In this document: one piece after another, positions 22,870 through 33,540 of the stretch | Layout: each line of letters starts with the position of its first letter | Position numbering within the stretch: position 1 is the first letter of the stretch | Origin: Seminavis robusta | Taxonomy: Eukaryota > Bacillariophyta > Bacillariophyceae > Naviculales > Naviculaceae | Length of the DNA stretch: 64,000 bases | NCBI GenBank assembly: GCA_903772945.1 | Contig: CAICTM010000183.1 | Coordinates: forward strand, 1-64,000 | Direction: 5' to 3' | The notes under the pieces: model-generated | What the model was told of the DNA's origin: nothing | Databases searched by the model: none | What the model saw: only the letters and a program-made list of their open reading frames with translations | Made by a program: the position numbers and the translations under genes

Positions 22870-25331
22870 GGTTTTGAATGAAAAAAAATGTTGGTCTAAA
22901 CTTTCTGTCTGCTGCAGCTCTGTTTCAGGGCAAGACTGCCCAAATGGGTGATCTGGCATACAAAAGCATCGCTACGTTTCAGCGTGCGTTGCTCAACCGC
23001 TCTTGGCTCAAATTTTTCGGCGGCCACGGTCTTCTCTTGCATGAAATACTTTTTTGAAAACAGCAGTTGCTGGATTTGCTGAAGGTCAGATTCAACGTGC
23101 CGATGGCGGGAAGGCTCGATGCGGCAACGTACTGCTCCCATTCCAATACCGGTACCGCCTCGTCTGCTTGCGATGTGCGCCAGCGTGATACATATATGAG
23201 TATCTTGGAGCTTCAAATGAAACGGAACGTCTTGATTACGGCGTATTGTAAGCAACTATGGCGAAAGAGCTGGCTTCTATGTTGAATGTAACCCCAATCC
23301 ACTGAATCCCTGCATTGGAGGGTGTTTGCGAGTGTGCCTCCTGCAGGTACGGTACGGCCCCCAACTGTAGTGCATTTTGCGACAGCAGCGATTGTCTACG
23401 GAGACGACGGCCATACGGTAAAGGTACTTAAGTTCCAGCCACTCTAGCTAGCTTGTGATTCTAAGCAACCAAAGGCTGCGTACCGGTAAGTGCGGGTGAC
23501 AGTCTACGAGGACCGAAAAGAAGGGACGTTGCATTGGAGGGAAGCAGAATGTCCCTGCCGGCGGATGCACGACAGCTCAAGCTTTGGCCAAAGGAAGCAA
23601 ACGAGCATTACGTCGAGATGCTCAGTACATCAGATCTTTGGATCAAACGTGATGTGCGAAGAAGATTGAAGCTTTGATAGAGTGCCGTTTTGGTTGATTG
23701 TTGGCCCTTGCATTGGAGAGACTCGACTCAGTAGCAAACACTTTGAACTTGGACCCGACAGTGGAGACGACAGACAAATCTTGGGAGGAGGACTCATCCG
23801 AGAACAGAACGCCAGGGCTGCACCCACCCCAGCACATGAGCAAAGGGGACCGTATAGGCAGCCAGAAGCACGGAACCAACCGGACAGGGAACCAGACAAA
23901 CCAAACTCGGGCACCAACCGTGTGCAATCGTGGGGTTGTCGTCTTTACCGAGGACCCACAAGCAAAGACACCGAGTAGAGTAGAACAGCATGAGGAGAAG
24001 ATCGCCGCTCGACGCAAAAGAGGTAGTATGCAAACCCGTACAAGAGCACAGCGTCAAGGTGAAGCGGACCCAACTGAGGAGCCATCCCGACTCGACTGTG
24101 TCATCACGTCCGTGCGGATCTCCAAGGCACCGTGAGCGGAAGCAGCACCAACACCCAAACCTTGACTTGAGCCCGACCACCAGCCCAAGAGACGAAGAAA
24201 ACCTGTGGAACCATGGCTTCAGCAGGTCAAGAGAGAGAAGAAGTGTGAGACTTAATTAAGCTATCTATTCATAAGTGGGCCCATCGTGGGCTCGACGCCA
24301 TAAACCAGCCATAGGACAAGGGCGCAGCTCCAAAGTCTACCCTAGCCAACCAACCAAGAAAGCAATCTAGCAAGCCACCTGACCCACCAACTTGACTGGA
24401 AACATGAACAAGGAACCAACCAAGAAAGCAACCTAGCAAGCAACCTGACCCACCAACTTGGCTGGAAACATGAACAAGGATGCAGCACAGCAGCCTGGGA
24501 GAATGCCAAAGGAGCCAGGGAGATTGCCAAAAGGAGCAGTGATGGAGCGACGCAAGGAACAGGAACTAGCCGACCAACCGACGCAAAGAGAAGAAGGAGG
24601 CGGGGCGGATGGTCGAGGAATGCAACTGGAGAGCCAAGGATGAGGACGCCGAGCAGATCAGGATCAGGAGCAGTACCAGTCGACCGTGCACTCAAAGGAA
24701 CGTCCAAGGAGAGAGGCTGAGCTAGACTAGAACATCGGGAGAAAGACAAGAACCATGGACGCGAGGTTCAGGAATTAGCCGACCAACCAAGAAGGAACAC
24801 GAGGGGCGCGTGGTCGAGGACGGCAACTGTTGCTCTGACTTGAACTCCGCGGGAAGGGAATCAGGAGAGCGGCGAATCGAATCGAAAGCAATGGAAGGGA
24901 TGGATCTGAATAATGAAGCAGCCGCATGAGTCTCTCCACTGGAAGGTTGATGCGGTAGCACATGGTGAAAATTGTCGTGTCAAAAATCTGCGTGGGTGAG
25001 ATCCCTTGTGATTGATTGGCTCCTCAATGATGTTACTCCTTCTTCACGGCAATCGGATAGCCTTGGAAGAAAGAGGAAGAATAGACTACAAGCAAGTGTT
25101 CGAGACGGAGACTGTGCGTGTATCTGTGGTGTGAGTGTTGACGTCTTCAAATGACGGAAGATGTCTTTCCTTCTTCAAAGGGCAAGTGTGCTTCTGGGTT
25201 TGAAAGATCCAATTTGGATCTTTTCTTTGAGTAGACCATGAGCTCCAATCATAGAGATCACGTCGCGGCTGCTATCTTTACAGCCATTTATAAAGACATC
25301 GTTAGTATCCTCTCTTACTACTTCTTCGACC
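22870..25331. other. 2.4-kb gene-poor interval
   Basis: No convincing gene. Two loosely coding-like frames exist near 23698-24135 (plus; no ATG start, preceded by an in-frame stop; begins LERLDSVANTLNLDP), possibly a remnant. A 66-bp tandem duplication lies at 24349-24480. ACCGGT palindromes occur near 23149 and 23482. Confidence 0.45.
24349..24480. repeat. 66-bp tandem duplication
   Basis: Two adjacent 66-bp units beginning ACCAACCAAGAAAGCAA and ending ATGAACAAGGA, about 94 percent alike by eye. Non-coding. Confidence 0.9.
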
Positions 25332-26216
25332 ATGCAGTTATTACTCTCCACTATTATCTTTCTTTGGATGGCAACCGCGGGCGCCCAAGAGAATGCTACC
25401 TCGGGCCAAAAAGTCTGCCAGAGTACGAGTGACTGTTCCGGAGGTGAATACTGCGCATCTGGGCTTTGCGCATTGATCAATTGCGCCAATTGGGCCGTCT
25501 CCACTCCGGCAGGAGAAATGTCCTTTAGTGAAGAACCTTGTATTGCCGAAGGAGCAGAAGAAGGAGAAGCGTTTTGTGGTACCGATGGAAGTTGTTACGA
25601 GTATACCTGCGAAAATTGGTATCAGTTTGGACCTGCGGCATTCACGGGTTACGATACTGCCACTGTGGTCGAGTTGCAGTGTGACGACTATGCCGATGGA
25701 GCCGCTGAAAACCAGAATTCCGTCGTCTTTGGATGTCGTCCTTACCAACCTGGAAGCAAGGCTCCCGAAGCCAAGACGTGGACGCATTTCTTTAACCAAA
25801 AATGTTCCGCCAAGACGCCCTCCGGATCGGACTTTTCCTGTTATCAAAACAAACCCAACACGGATTATCGAGATTTTCAGGGGGAACTCGCGCGGTTGAA
25901 TTTGAATAGCTGTGACCGAGATCTATTTGATAACGAGCAACCGCTCTATTGGTATATTGTGCAAATGCAACACACGGTCAACAAAGTCACGACCAAATTC
26001 GGTCAAGGACGAGACAATACGGCCAGTGGAAGTGCCTTTGATGCCAGTGCGGCGGACAAAACCATGTTTGCGCATTTGAATGACGGGACATTTGTGGCGG
26101 GCGAAGAAACCGACAGTGGTTCCTCCTCGTCGTCGTCAGCCTCGAGACGTTGGAGCAGAAATAATCTTGGGTGGGGCATCATTATGGTAGCGGGTGCGGC
26201 ACTCTTTCTTAGTTAG
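25332..26216 (+). CDS. Secreted cysteine-rich protein with C-terminal hydrophobic tail
   Basis: 294 residues. Signal peptide MQLLLSTIIFLWMATAGAQE (cleavage likely after AGA). Cysteines cluster in the first half (VCQSTSDCSGGEYC, LCALINCANW), a pattern like short disulfide-rich EGF- or Dickkopf-like modules. The middle has YEYTCENWYQF and DFSCYQNKPN. The end is a Ser-rich linker (SGSSSSSSAS), a basic SRRWSRNN and a hydrophobic tail WGIIMVAGAALFLS. That layout fits a GPI-anchor signal or a tail transmembrane helix. The protein is probably at the cell surface or in the endomembrane lumen. No family is recognised. Confidence 0.75.
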   Translation: MQLLLSTIIFLWMATAGAQENATSGQKVCQSTSDCSGGEYCASGLCALINCANWAVSTPAGEMSFSEEPCIAEGAEEGEAFCGTDGSCYEYTCENWYQFGPAAFTGYDTATVVELQCDDYADGAAENQNSVVFGCRPYQPGSKAPEAKTWTHFFNQKCSAKTPSGSDFSCYQNKPNTDYRDFQGELARLNLNSCDRDLFDNEQPLYWYIVQMQHTVNKVTTKFGQGRDNTASGSAFDASAADKTMFAHLNDGTFVAGEETDSGSSSSSSASRRWSRNNLGWGIIMVAGAALFLS

Positions 26217-27004
26217 CTCAGTGGGGTGCCTGCATGTATAAATGTGGATCTTTACGATTTGGTAAGGTACGTTTTCATCTCCGTCTTGGGTGCTTCGATC
26301 CTGCACGCTTGGAACCCAAAGGCGCTACCGTAGTCTCGAACCCGCACAACCGAGCAATGGATATACTTTGCATAGTTTGATGGCTTGCTAGCTGCCTGTA
26401 TCGAAGTCCAAATACGTTTGCCCTGGATGCGAGTGCTGAAGTAATGCGATTACTTATAATCGTAGGCAACAGCTTCAATTCAATCAATCAATCATTTCAA
26501 CCACACAGACATTATCTCTAGGGCGGCACGTCCCAGCGCGATAGAAGGATCCAACGCTTTGCTCTGGCAACCCTGTTCTATTCATTTCCCAAAAGGAGAC
26601 CAATGGTGCTGCAAATTGGTTGAACTACTAGTATGATAAAGATTGCCTCCAATGCCCGATCATTCGGCTCGACTCATTCGATTGAAGATTCGAATCTAGA
26701 TTGAATCGAGTCCTCAGTCGAGTCGAATTGAATTGAATCGAATGATTCAATCATTCGATTGAATGACATTCAATCATCCGCTTCCCAGCAGCAGCGTTCG
26801 CTTTTTCTGGAAAGGTAGATGCGGTATTAAAAACTAAATTGTATAATATTTTCAATCCAATATTTACCCCATCTAACACTCAATGCTGACTCCACCTCAT
26901 CGTTTCTTGAAGTAACTTGCCTCATTTCTTCAAGACACGCGTTTCCCATGAGGTGCCCCCAACACTCGGTACCAAGTACTGCACGAATTTTCAAATGCAC
27001 GACT
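26217..27004. other. Intergenic region with AT-rich GAATC/GATTC cluster
   Basis: 26640-26770 is a dense mixture of GATTC, GAATC and TCGAAT words, giving many small inverted repeats; a similar but shorter patch lies at 1735-1780. No gene seen. Confidence 0.5.
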
Positions 27005-29424
27005 ATGAGTGGCGAAAGCAGCGAGAGACAGTTGACTATAGGGACCAGAGTGACGGTATACTGGCCCGACCATGATGAATGGTACAAGGGAACTGTGGCG
27101 GATGAGGCCATCGACGACGACGAAAGATTTCTCATTGAGTATGACGATGGCGACACGGATTGGCTCGACACCTCCAGGGACAAGTGGAGAAGGTCAAAAA
27201 AAACCGACAAATTCTTGAAAGAGGAGACGGTCAATCTCAATTTACAACGAGAAAAGATGGCCAAGCTCCAAGTTGGATCGAGACTCTCCATTGGTGGCCT
27301 GAAGAGCAGGAATTCTATACCGGAACGATCAAACGAATGGAAGAAGACGAAGACGCTGACGATGGTGCCATGCTCTACAGAGTTCACTACGACGATGGAG
27401 ACAAGGAATGGTTGGACCTCTTGCACCGAAAGTTTAAGAGAGTACCCCAGAAGGCCTTGCGTTTGAAAGTCGGATCACGGGTGTCGGTGTATGATGAGGA
27501 GGAAGACAAGTTCTTTCCAGGCACAGTCACTAAGATCCAACCAGAGAGTAATAAACCCCATCGTGTGAAGTACGATGATCAAGATAGGAACAAGGAATGG
27601 CTCAACCTAGCCGTGCATCCCTTTCTAGACATTGAGAAGCCATCCCATGCAGCTCCTGATGCTACTGTCAATTCCAACACCTTGAAAAAGCGCAAGAAAG
27701 AATTCATGAAGGAGGATCCCAACTCGTACAAGACCAGAAAAAATGGGCATGCCCTCAGAGTCGAGGAAAGTAGAAGAAGACCTACAGTCAAAGAAGAGCA
27801 AGAAGAAGAGGGATTGAAGACGAAGCAGGCCACGACCGCCTGTCACGAAGCCTGCGGAATCTGCAATGCTGTGGCAAAGAGACCCCGGGCTACTCAATGC
27901 CACCACATTTTCTGCAAACGGTGCATCACTTTTAACGAAGAATACAAAAAGACGTCACGGTGTCCACTTTGCCCGCAGGTCGCTGGCTCTGCGGAGGGCC
28001 TTGTCAAATATGAGCCAGACCATGTTTCCTTCAAGCCAGTGGAGGCTCTGGACCGAACGACGGCAGAGGTGGTGCACTCGTACTCCTCAGCTGCCGTAGC
28101 ATCCCGTGCCGTGAGCGTTCCTCCAGCTTCCATTATCACAGCCTGTCAATCCAAGCGGCGAGACGATCGTGAAGTCCATGGATACTACTGGCGGTTCCAG
28201 GGCTGCACAGATCGCATATTGCGAGTTGGTGAGGGCGTCAAGGATGGGGTAGCTATAGAACAAGTTGACTTGAACACTGGCAAGGTTATTGAGGTGTTTG
28301 CATCTGGACGAAAAGCCCACGAAAAGACTGGAGTCGGCCGGGTAGTCATCCGAAGAGTTCTGGAACGAAGAGGAAAGGCCAATGGGGGAGGTTTCTTTTG
28401 GCGGTACCAAGGGGAAACACACGGACCGTGGCCCGACCCCGAACCTGTTTGCAAAACTGCTGTGGAACAACTTGACTTTGAAACGGGAGATATGCTCAAG
28501 TCGTTTGCCTCCTTGGCAGACGCTAAAAGAGCCATGGGCATGAAACCGAACTCTGGGCACATTCGAGATGTTTGTGATGGGAACGGCCGAGCCACTGCTG
28601 GTAGTTTCTTTTGGCGGTGGAAAGGATCAGATGCCCAACCGAATCACATGATGGGAGTGCACAAAGTCATTCAAATTCGAAAAGGCAAATGTGGGGAGGT
28701 CGTGAAGGAATTCCGCACCTCCCGAGATGCCCAAGCGTACTTTGGCTACCAGTGTTGCTGGAGCAAATTGTGTCGGTACGCCCGAGATAAAGAGTTCGCG
28801 ATGGGCCACCACTGGCGTTATCGAATGCTGCGAGAAAAGGCGACCGCTCAGGAAGAAGTCCTGGGGAAGAGATTGTCGATACGACAACCAGCGGGCAGCG
28901 AGTTTGAGTGGCTTGAAGGCAAGATCAACGCCTTCAACTCGCAGGCTGGGAAATTTGAGATCCTGTATGATTCTGGAGAGACAATCCACTGCAGATTGGA
29001 AGACATCCAATACAAGTGGAAGAATGACTCGGGTCAAAAGCCCGTGGAGCAGCTGGATTTGAAAACCGGACAGGTCTTGGCGTCGTTTCAGTCTCTAAGC
29101 GAGGCATCGGCGTCGCTGGATCCACCTTGTCACCCAACTCGCATCGCTGCTGTTTGCCATGGACGAGTCCGGGCGGCACATGGCTTTTTCTGGCGCTTCC
29201 AGGGATCCAGCAATCAACCTCGAAAGATCAAAGGTAGGCGCAAGATAGAACAGCTTTGCCTGAAGACGGGGCGAGTTCTTGGCACCTTTGACACCATTAC
29301 AGCTGCTGGCAAAGCTGTTGGTATTACAACACCAGGAATCAGCTACTGTTGCAACGGTAGAAATTCATCCAAGTCTGCTGGCGGGTTTGGTTGGAGGTTT
29401 AGCAACGAAGACGAAGATCATTAA
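27005..29424 (+). CDS. Tudor-like / RING finger / NUMOD1-like repeat protein (with a frame break)
   Basis: Opens at ATG 27005 (MSGESSERQLTIGTRV). The first Tudor-like module reads VYWPDHDEWYKGTV...YDDGDTDWLD. A second begins LQVGSRLSI, but the rest (WWPEEQEFYTGTIKRM...YDDGDKEWLDL) is in the -1 frame, so one base appears missing near 27290. A third module follows (VGSRVSVYDEEEDKFFPGTV). Then comes a C3HC4 RING (CGICNAVAKRPRATQCHHIF...CPLC) at 27850-27975, a probable ubiquitin-ligase domain. The C-terminal half has about five repeats of the form VEQLDLKTGQVLASFQSL...FFWRFQG, resembling NUMOD1-type DNA-binding modules, interrupted by a fourth Tudor-like segment (28870-29020). The full reading would be about 806 residues. 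A chromatin-reading E3 ligase is the natural guess. The frame break may be a sequence error. Confidence 0.7.
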
Positions 29425-29744
29425 GCTCGCGTTCCAGTAGTTGTTGATACCGGTAGCCGACAGGAAGTCCATTCAACCTAGCTAGTTGAAGGCAAGTGTG
29501 GACGAGCCGCACCTAACACCGGTTCTGCGTATTATACCACTCGTAATGTCAAGTCGAGTTTCTCGTACATGAAGTAGTTTTATTGTCGACCGCTGTTTGT
29601 CTCGAGGACTGGAAGGATCTGTCTCCGTGGGTGCCAGCACGTGTACGAGGCATCTTCGCCGAAAGGTATGAGTCGAGCCCGTTTAAATCTCGTGCAAAAT
29701 ACTGATAACACAGATATGCAGATAGATAACGAAGGCGGCCTTGG
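29425..29744. other. Intergenic, nothing recognised
   Basis: 320 bp with ACCGGT at 29449 and 29518 and a GCTAG motif near 29481. No gene seen. Confidence 0.5.
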
Positions 29745-30164
29745 TTAAATGTTATCCCAGTAGGGGCTGATCCCGGAGCCGCTCCTTTTCCCAGTAGCGT
29801 TGGTTACTGCACTCTTGAAAGCGTTGTTGAGAGCATCTCCGTAATGTGCCACCATGATGTTGTAGCTCAATGGTTGCTGGGCCCTCTTGACGTAACCGTG
29901 TGTATATGGTGTAGCTAGCGTGCAATGGAAAACCCAACTCCTCAACTGTGTTCGCGACCAATCGCGACATGACTTGTCAGTGCTAGCGTCCCGAACTTGC
30001 AACATCCCAAGGTCATCCTTCGCACGCCTTTGATGCATTGAACACGATAGAGGGCGCGCGTCCAGAGGACCACGTACAGAGCAGCACACACAGCCATGGT
30101 AGTCAGACCCTGTCAAAAGATTCAGCGACGAGATCTCGCAGCTGACTTTTGCCATCAAAGGCAC
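29745..30164 (-). CDS. Small hypothetical ORF
   Basis: 139 residues, starting MPLMAKVSCEISSLN. The C-terminal half (YNIMVAHYGDALNNAFKSA) looks protein-like, but no family is recognised and the cysteine-rich N-terminus could be chance. It lies 25 bp downstream of the stop of the next minus-strand gene and could be its 3' untranslated region. Confidence 0.25.
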   Translation of the reverse strand: MPLMAKVSCEISSLNLLTGSDYHGCVCCSVRGPLDARPLSCSMHQRRAKDDLGMLQVRDASTDKSCRDWSRTQLRSWVFHCTLATPYTHGYVKRAQQPLSYNIMVAHYGDALNNAFKSAVTNATGKRSGSGISPYWDNI

Positions 30165-30189
30165 CAGGCATTACTGATCGGCACGTCGA

Positions 30190-32919
30190 TTACAGGTACT
30201 TCTGTCTAGCACCGGCGCTTAACCGCAAGAACCGAAGCGTTGATAAGCCAAGGGAACCCACTAGGACTTCCACTCCGAACCAGCGCTCCATGTAGGGATG
30301 ACTGTTTTGCATGGTAAGGGCAACCAGCACCTGCATGGATGCACTGGTCCATGCCAAAGGGCTGAATAAGTTAATTGTTTGCAACATGGACAACCCAAAG
30401 GCAGCCACAAGGCGAAGCGCAGGTACAATGTCTTCTTCGAATGTCCTGTCCACCATAGCCGCTGCAAGGACTACAGTTGGCAGCACCCAACGAAGGCTCC
30501 TCAGCAGGCGTATGCAGATCTTGGCCTCCATTGACCGTAGCTCCTGCAAGCGGTACTCCTTTTGCGACAGAGTGACTGCCGAAATGTCATGTAGCTGGAC
30601 TTTGGGGGTTGCCTTTTGGGTCTTCTTCTTAGTTGAAGCGCCACGTCCAACTTTTTCACCTTGTTGCTGCGGAGGAGGTACTGCAAACTGGGCTGGAGAG
30701 AAAGAAGCCATTTCAATCAGGTATTGATCCTTCAACATGGCCCGGCAGATCAATGTCAGGACAATGCCCAGTGTGATACCTGGGAAGAAGTGAGGCAGCC
30801 ATACGCATTGGTCCATGATCAAATCACATATGACTGGTGTAAAGTAGATGGCCGCATAGCACCCAGCAATCGATTGTCGTTCCACTGCTTCTTTCACTGC
30901 TTCTTGTATCATGCGTGATAGCAGCGACATTTGGAACTGTGTGCAGCGTCTTGCAAAGTCCATGCTGTTGTCGATGCAAACAAGCACCGAAGTCATGGTG
31001 TTCATTGATGTAGTAGTTCTGGCCGTTGTTCTGGTCGTCGATGCTGTGGCTCCTGCTATTGTGGTGTGGGTTATCGGTTTCGTTTTGGATGTTTTTGTTG
31101 TGGTTGTCACGGGCCTCGTGATGGCGGTCCCTGTTGATGGCACAGTTGTTCGAGTGGGACTTTCCCTTGGAGGGGGTGCTTCCTCCACCACGACAGGGGT
31201 CTTTCCAGTCTTGAGCACATCATTTTGGTGGAGTTGGGGTTCTCTATTATTGTTTCGAGTACCGGTTCCTGCAGTCCCCCTTTTGGAGGACTTGTGTTTT
31301 CTCCCGGATCGTTTCTTCTTGGTCGATGTGGTGGAGGTGGTTGCAACAACTTGTGTTGGTTCCACCGTTGAGTCTGCTACAATCGTAGGTGTGGTTGTGG
31401 TGGTGCTTGTCTTTTGTTGACCAGCCGTATTGCTATCTCTGTTTCTGCTTGTCGAAGCTGCAGCCTCCAACAACTTTTTAGCTTCCACAGGTGGTGGTTC
31501 CATTGACTTTGGAGCAATTCTTTGCTCCTTTGGTGGTTCCCGTGGCTCTTTGGGTACGACTTGTTGCCAAATATTTTCTTCTTCTGGCACTTCTTCTTCG
31601 TCCTCTTCCGGCATATCTTCTCCTTCTTCGTGTGAAGGGACCAGTGCTTTGCTGTGAGGCAGTGGGGACGGGATCGGGGCCGGTTTGGGTTCTTCGTCCT
31701 CAAATCGGTAACGTTGCGGGGGCGGCAAATGCTGGTACCCTGGCGGTGGTGCTACTGCCGCAAAAGTGGACAAGAGTGGCCGCTGTTGTTTTTCGGTTAG
31801 TGGCAATGTTGGTTGTGAGGGTGGGAACAAGAGAGGTCCGTCTGTTTCTGGTAAGAATGTCTTGGTTGGCTGTTGTTGTACCAGAAAGGATGTTTCGGAT
31901 GGTTGATAATGGACACTGAGTGGCACCGACGAGTGCGAGCGATGGGAATCATCCCGCTTGGCACTGCCGCTTGACAAGGATGATGTGGTGGATTGGTGAT
32001 CAATCAAAAAATCGTTGTCGTCGTCATCGTGATGGACCTCGTGATTGGGAGCAGCCGGTTGTTGTTGCTCATCAGGGAGTTCCAACGGCAGGTTGATTCG
32101 ATGATGCGTCAAGGAAGACGGACGTCGAATAATCTTGGGTGGGCTATCCGGTCGCAATAAATGTTCCGGAAGAGCATGATCCGACGTCCCAACAATATTT
32201 CGCAAGGAGGAAGACAGCACCGATACCATTTTGCGAACATCTTCGACTTCTTGGGCCGAAGGTAGTGGCTTTTGTGGTCCACTGGTGGTGGTAACATCAA
32301 TGGTCGTTATGCCAAGTGGTCCCGGTAGAGGAGTTGTTGTAAATTGCAGGGCTTTTAAATGCTGAAGGGGATCGTGATCGGGTGCACAGCGTGGCAATTG
32401 TGCCACCAGATCACTGTTTTGACTGTTGCTTTGCTGCAAAGTATTGCCATAGGGAAAGAGTCCTGGATTGTGCAGTAAATTGTTGTTGGGATCCTCTTCC
32501 TGATTGTTGGCTGTTATTGTTTGAAAAGTTTCCTCCACAGTTGCTGGCAGCATCCAAGGTTGGGGAGTGTTGGTTGTCGCAAAGGGCTGTGGGGACGGGT
32601 CAAACGGCATGTTATTGCTAGCAGCATTGTTGGTGCTCCAAAACGAATTGGGTTCTTCTTCCCTCATTTCTTCTGTTTCCGGCGCCAGATAGGTTAGCGT
32701 GGGCTGTGTCTGTGTCTGTGTCTGTGCCAATGGAGGCGCATCCGTCCATTGATAAGGAGTGGTTGTGGTTGGTGGGCCAATGCCAGGGGGATAGGGTGGC
32801 TTTCGAGTTTCAGCTGCAGCAGCAGCTTCTTCTTGGTCTTCTTCTTGATCCGGATCCAAAATTCCACCCGGCAAGAAGAATGAGTCCACCAATGCCGCCT
32901 CATCATTGAAGCTTGTCAT
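30190..32919 (-). CDS. Large low-complexity protein with C-terminal membrane helices
   Basis: About 909 residues from the ATG at 32919, which gives MTSFNDEAALVDSFFLPGGI; an upstream in-frame ATG at 32943 is possible. Residues 1-650 are almost entirely low complexity: Pro/Gln/Thr-rich, with acidic (EEDEEEVPEEE) and TTTTT stretches. The last 270 residues are ordered and hydrophobic, with likely membrane segments AIYFTPVICDLIMD...FFPGITLGIVLTLI, SLRWVLPTVVLAAAMV and LRLVAAFGLSMLQTIN. A helix SLLSRMIQEAVKEAVERQ precedes them. The disordered N-terminus is presumably cytosolic. No family is recognised. The open frame is clean over 2.7 kb, which supports a real gene. Confidence 0.7.
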   Translation of the reverse strand: MTSFNDEAALVDSFFLPGGILDPDQEEDQEEAAAAAETRKPPYPPGIGPPTTTTPYQWTDAPPLAQTQTQTQPTLTYLAPETEEMREEEPNSFWSTNNAASNNMPFDPSPQPFATTNTPQPWMLPATVEETFQTITANNQEEDPNNNLLHNPGLFPYGNTLQQSNSQNSDLVAQLPRCAPDHDPLQHLKALQFTTTPLPGPLGITTIDVTTTSGPQKPLPSAQEVEDVRKMVSVLSSSLRNIVGTSDHALPEHLLRPDSPPKIIRRPSSLTHHRINLPLELPDEQQQPAAPNHEVHHDDDDNDFLIDHQSTTSSLSSGSAKRDDSHRSHSSVPLSVHYQPSETSFLVQQQPTKTFLPETDGPLLFPPSQPTLPLTEKQQRPLLSTFAAVAPPPGYQHLPPPQRYRFEDEEPKPAPIPSPLPHSKALVPSHEEGEDMPEEDEEEVPEEENIWQQVVPKEPREPPKEQRIAPKSMEPPPVEAKKLLEAAASTSRNRDSNTAGQQKTSTTTTTPTIVADSTVEPTQVVATTSTTSTKKKRSGRKHKSSKRGTAGTGTRNNNREPQLHQNDVLKTGKTPVVVEEAPPPRESPTRTTVPSTGTAITRPVTTTTKTSKTKPITHTTIAGATASTTRTTARTTTSMNTMTSVLVCIDNSMDFARRCTQFQMSLLSRMIQEAVKEAVERQSIAGCYAAIYFTPVICDLIMDQCVWLPHFFPGITLGIVLTLICRAMLKDQYLIEMASFSPAQFAVPPPQQQGEKVGRGASTKKKTQKATPKVQLHDISAVTLSQKEYRLQELRSMEAKICIRLLRSLRWVLPTVVLAAAMVDRTFEEDIVPALRLVAAFGLSMLQTINLFSPLAWTSASMQVLVALTMQNSHPYMERWFGVEVLVGSLGLSTLRFLRLSAGARQKYL

Positions 32920-32943
32920 GGTGATATTATCTTGAAGAATCAA

Positions 32944-33540
32944 TAATGGGTAGATAAATGAATGATCTCAGTCTTAAAATTTTTTTGTCATTGACTGATC
33001 AATTATTATTGACCAAGTTTCCTTTTGGCTGGTGGTTGGTTGCTCCGTTCCTCAATGCTTTTTATAGCTTTCTCGAAAGGTGTTCCGCATTGACACGTAG
33101 CGGCAGACTTCGTGCTGGATGGTTGTTGCAGACTTCCCACGGTATCTTTTATCAAAGATCCGACCAGCTAGCTACACAAACGGACAAGCTCTGGCTGGCC
33201 TCCTTACATCAGCTCTATGATAGGGTCTGCCCAATTTTGCAACAGCAACTTTAGAAGTTTGATATCAAAACTGAAGCTTACCAGCACACACAGCATGCTG
33301 TAATAGATGTCCGTGGGAGTGCTCTTTTTGCTTCCGTGATCTTTCGTGACCTGATTTGTAAAATTCTCGTTGTAAACTGAAATTTTCTAATCAACTGTCT
33401 GTTTCTTCCCTGAAAATTCTAAAAAGTGAGTTTTGCGGCATCCGAACACGATGAAGGATCACAATCCAAAAATAGTTAACGGGGGTTTTAGAGAGCACGG
33501 AACAGTAGGGAAATTATTCGAATCCAAACAAACATCCACC
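32944..33540. other. Divergent intergenic region
   Basis: About 600 bp between two divergent genes. AT-rich, with no repeats of note. An in-frame ATG at 33433 precedes the chosen ALG2 start. Confidence 0.5.

Noticed and set aside
24342-24749. 135-residue minus-strand ORF
   Set aside because: Built on the 66-bp tandem duplication; the repeated peptide is an artefact.
27280-27300. Programmed -1 frameshift
   Set aside because: No slippery heptamer and no obvious pseudoknot; a single missing base is simpler.
30911-31420. Plus-strand ORF opposite the low-complexity protein
   Set aside because: Poly-valine shadow of ACN-rich codons on the minus strand; the minus frame is open for 2.7 kb.
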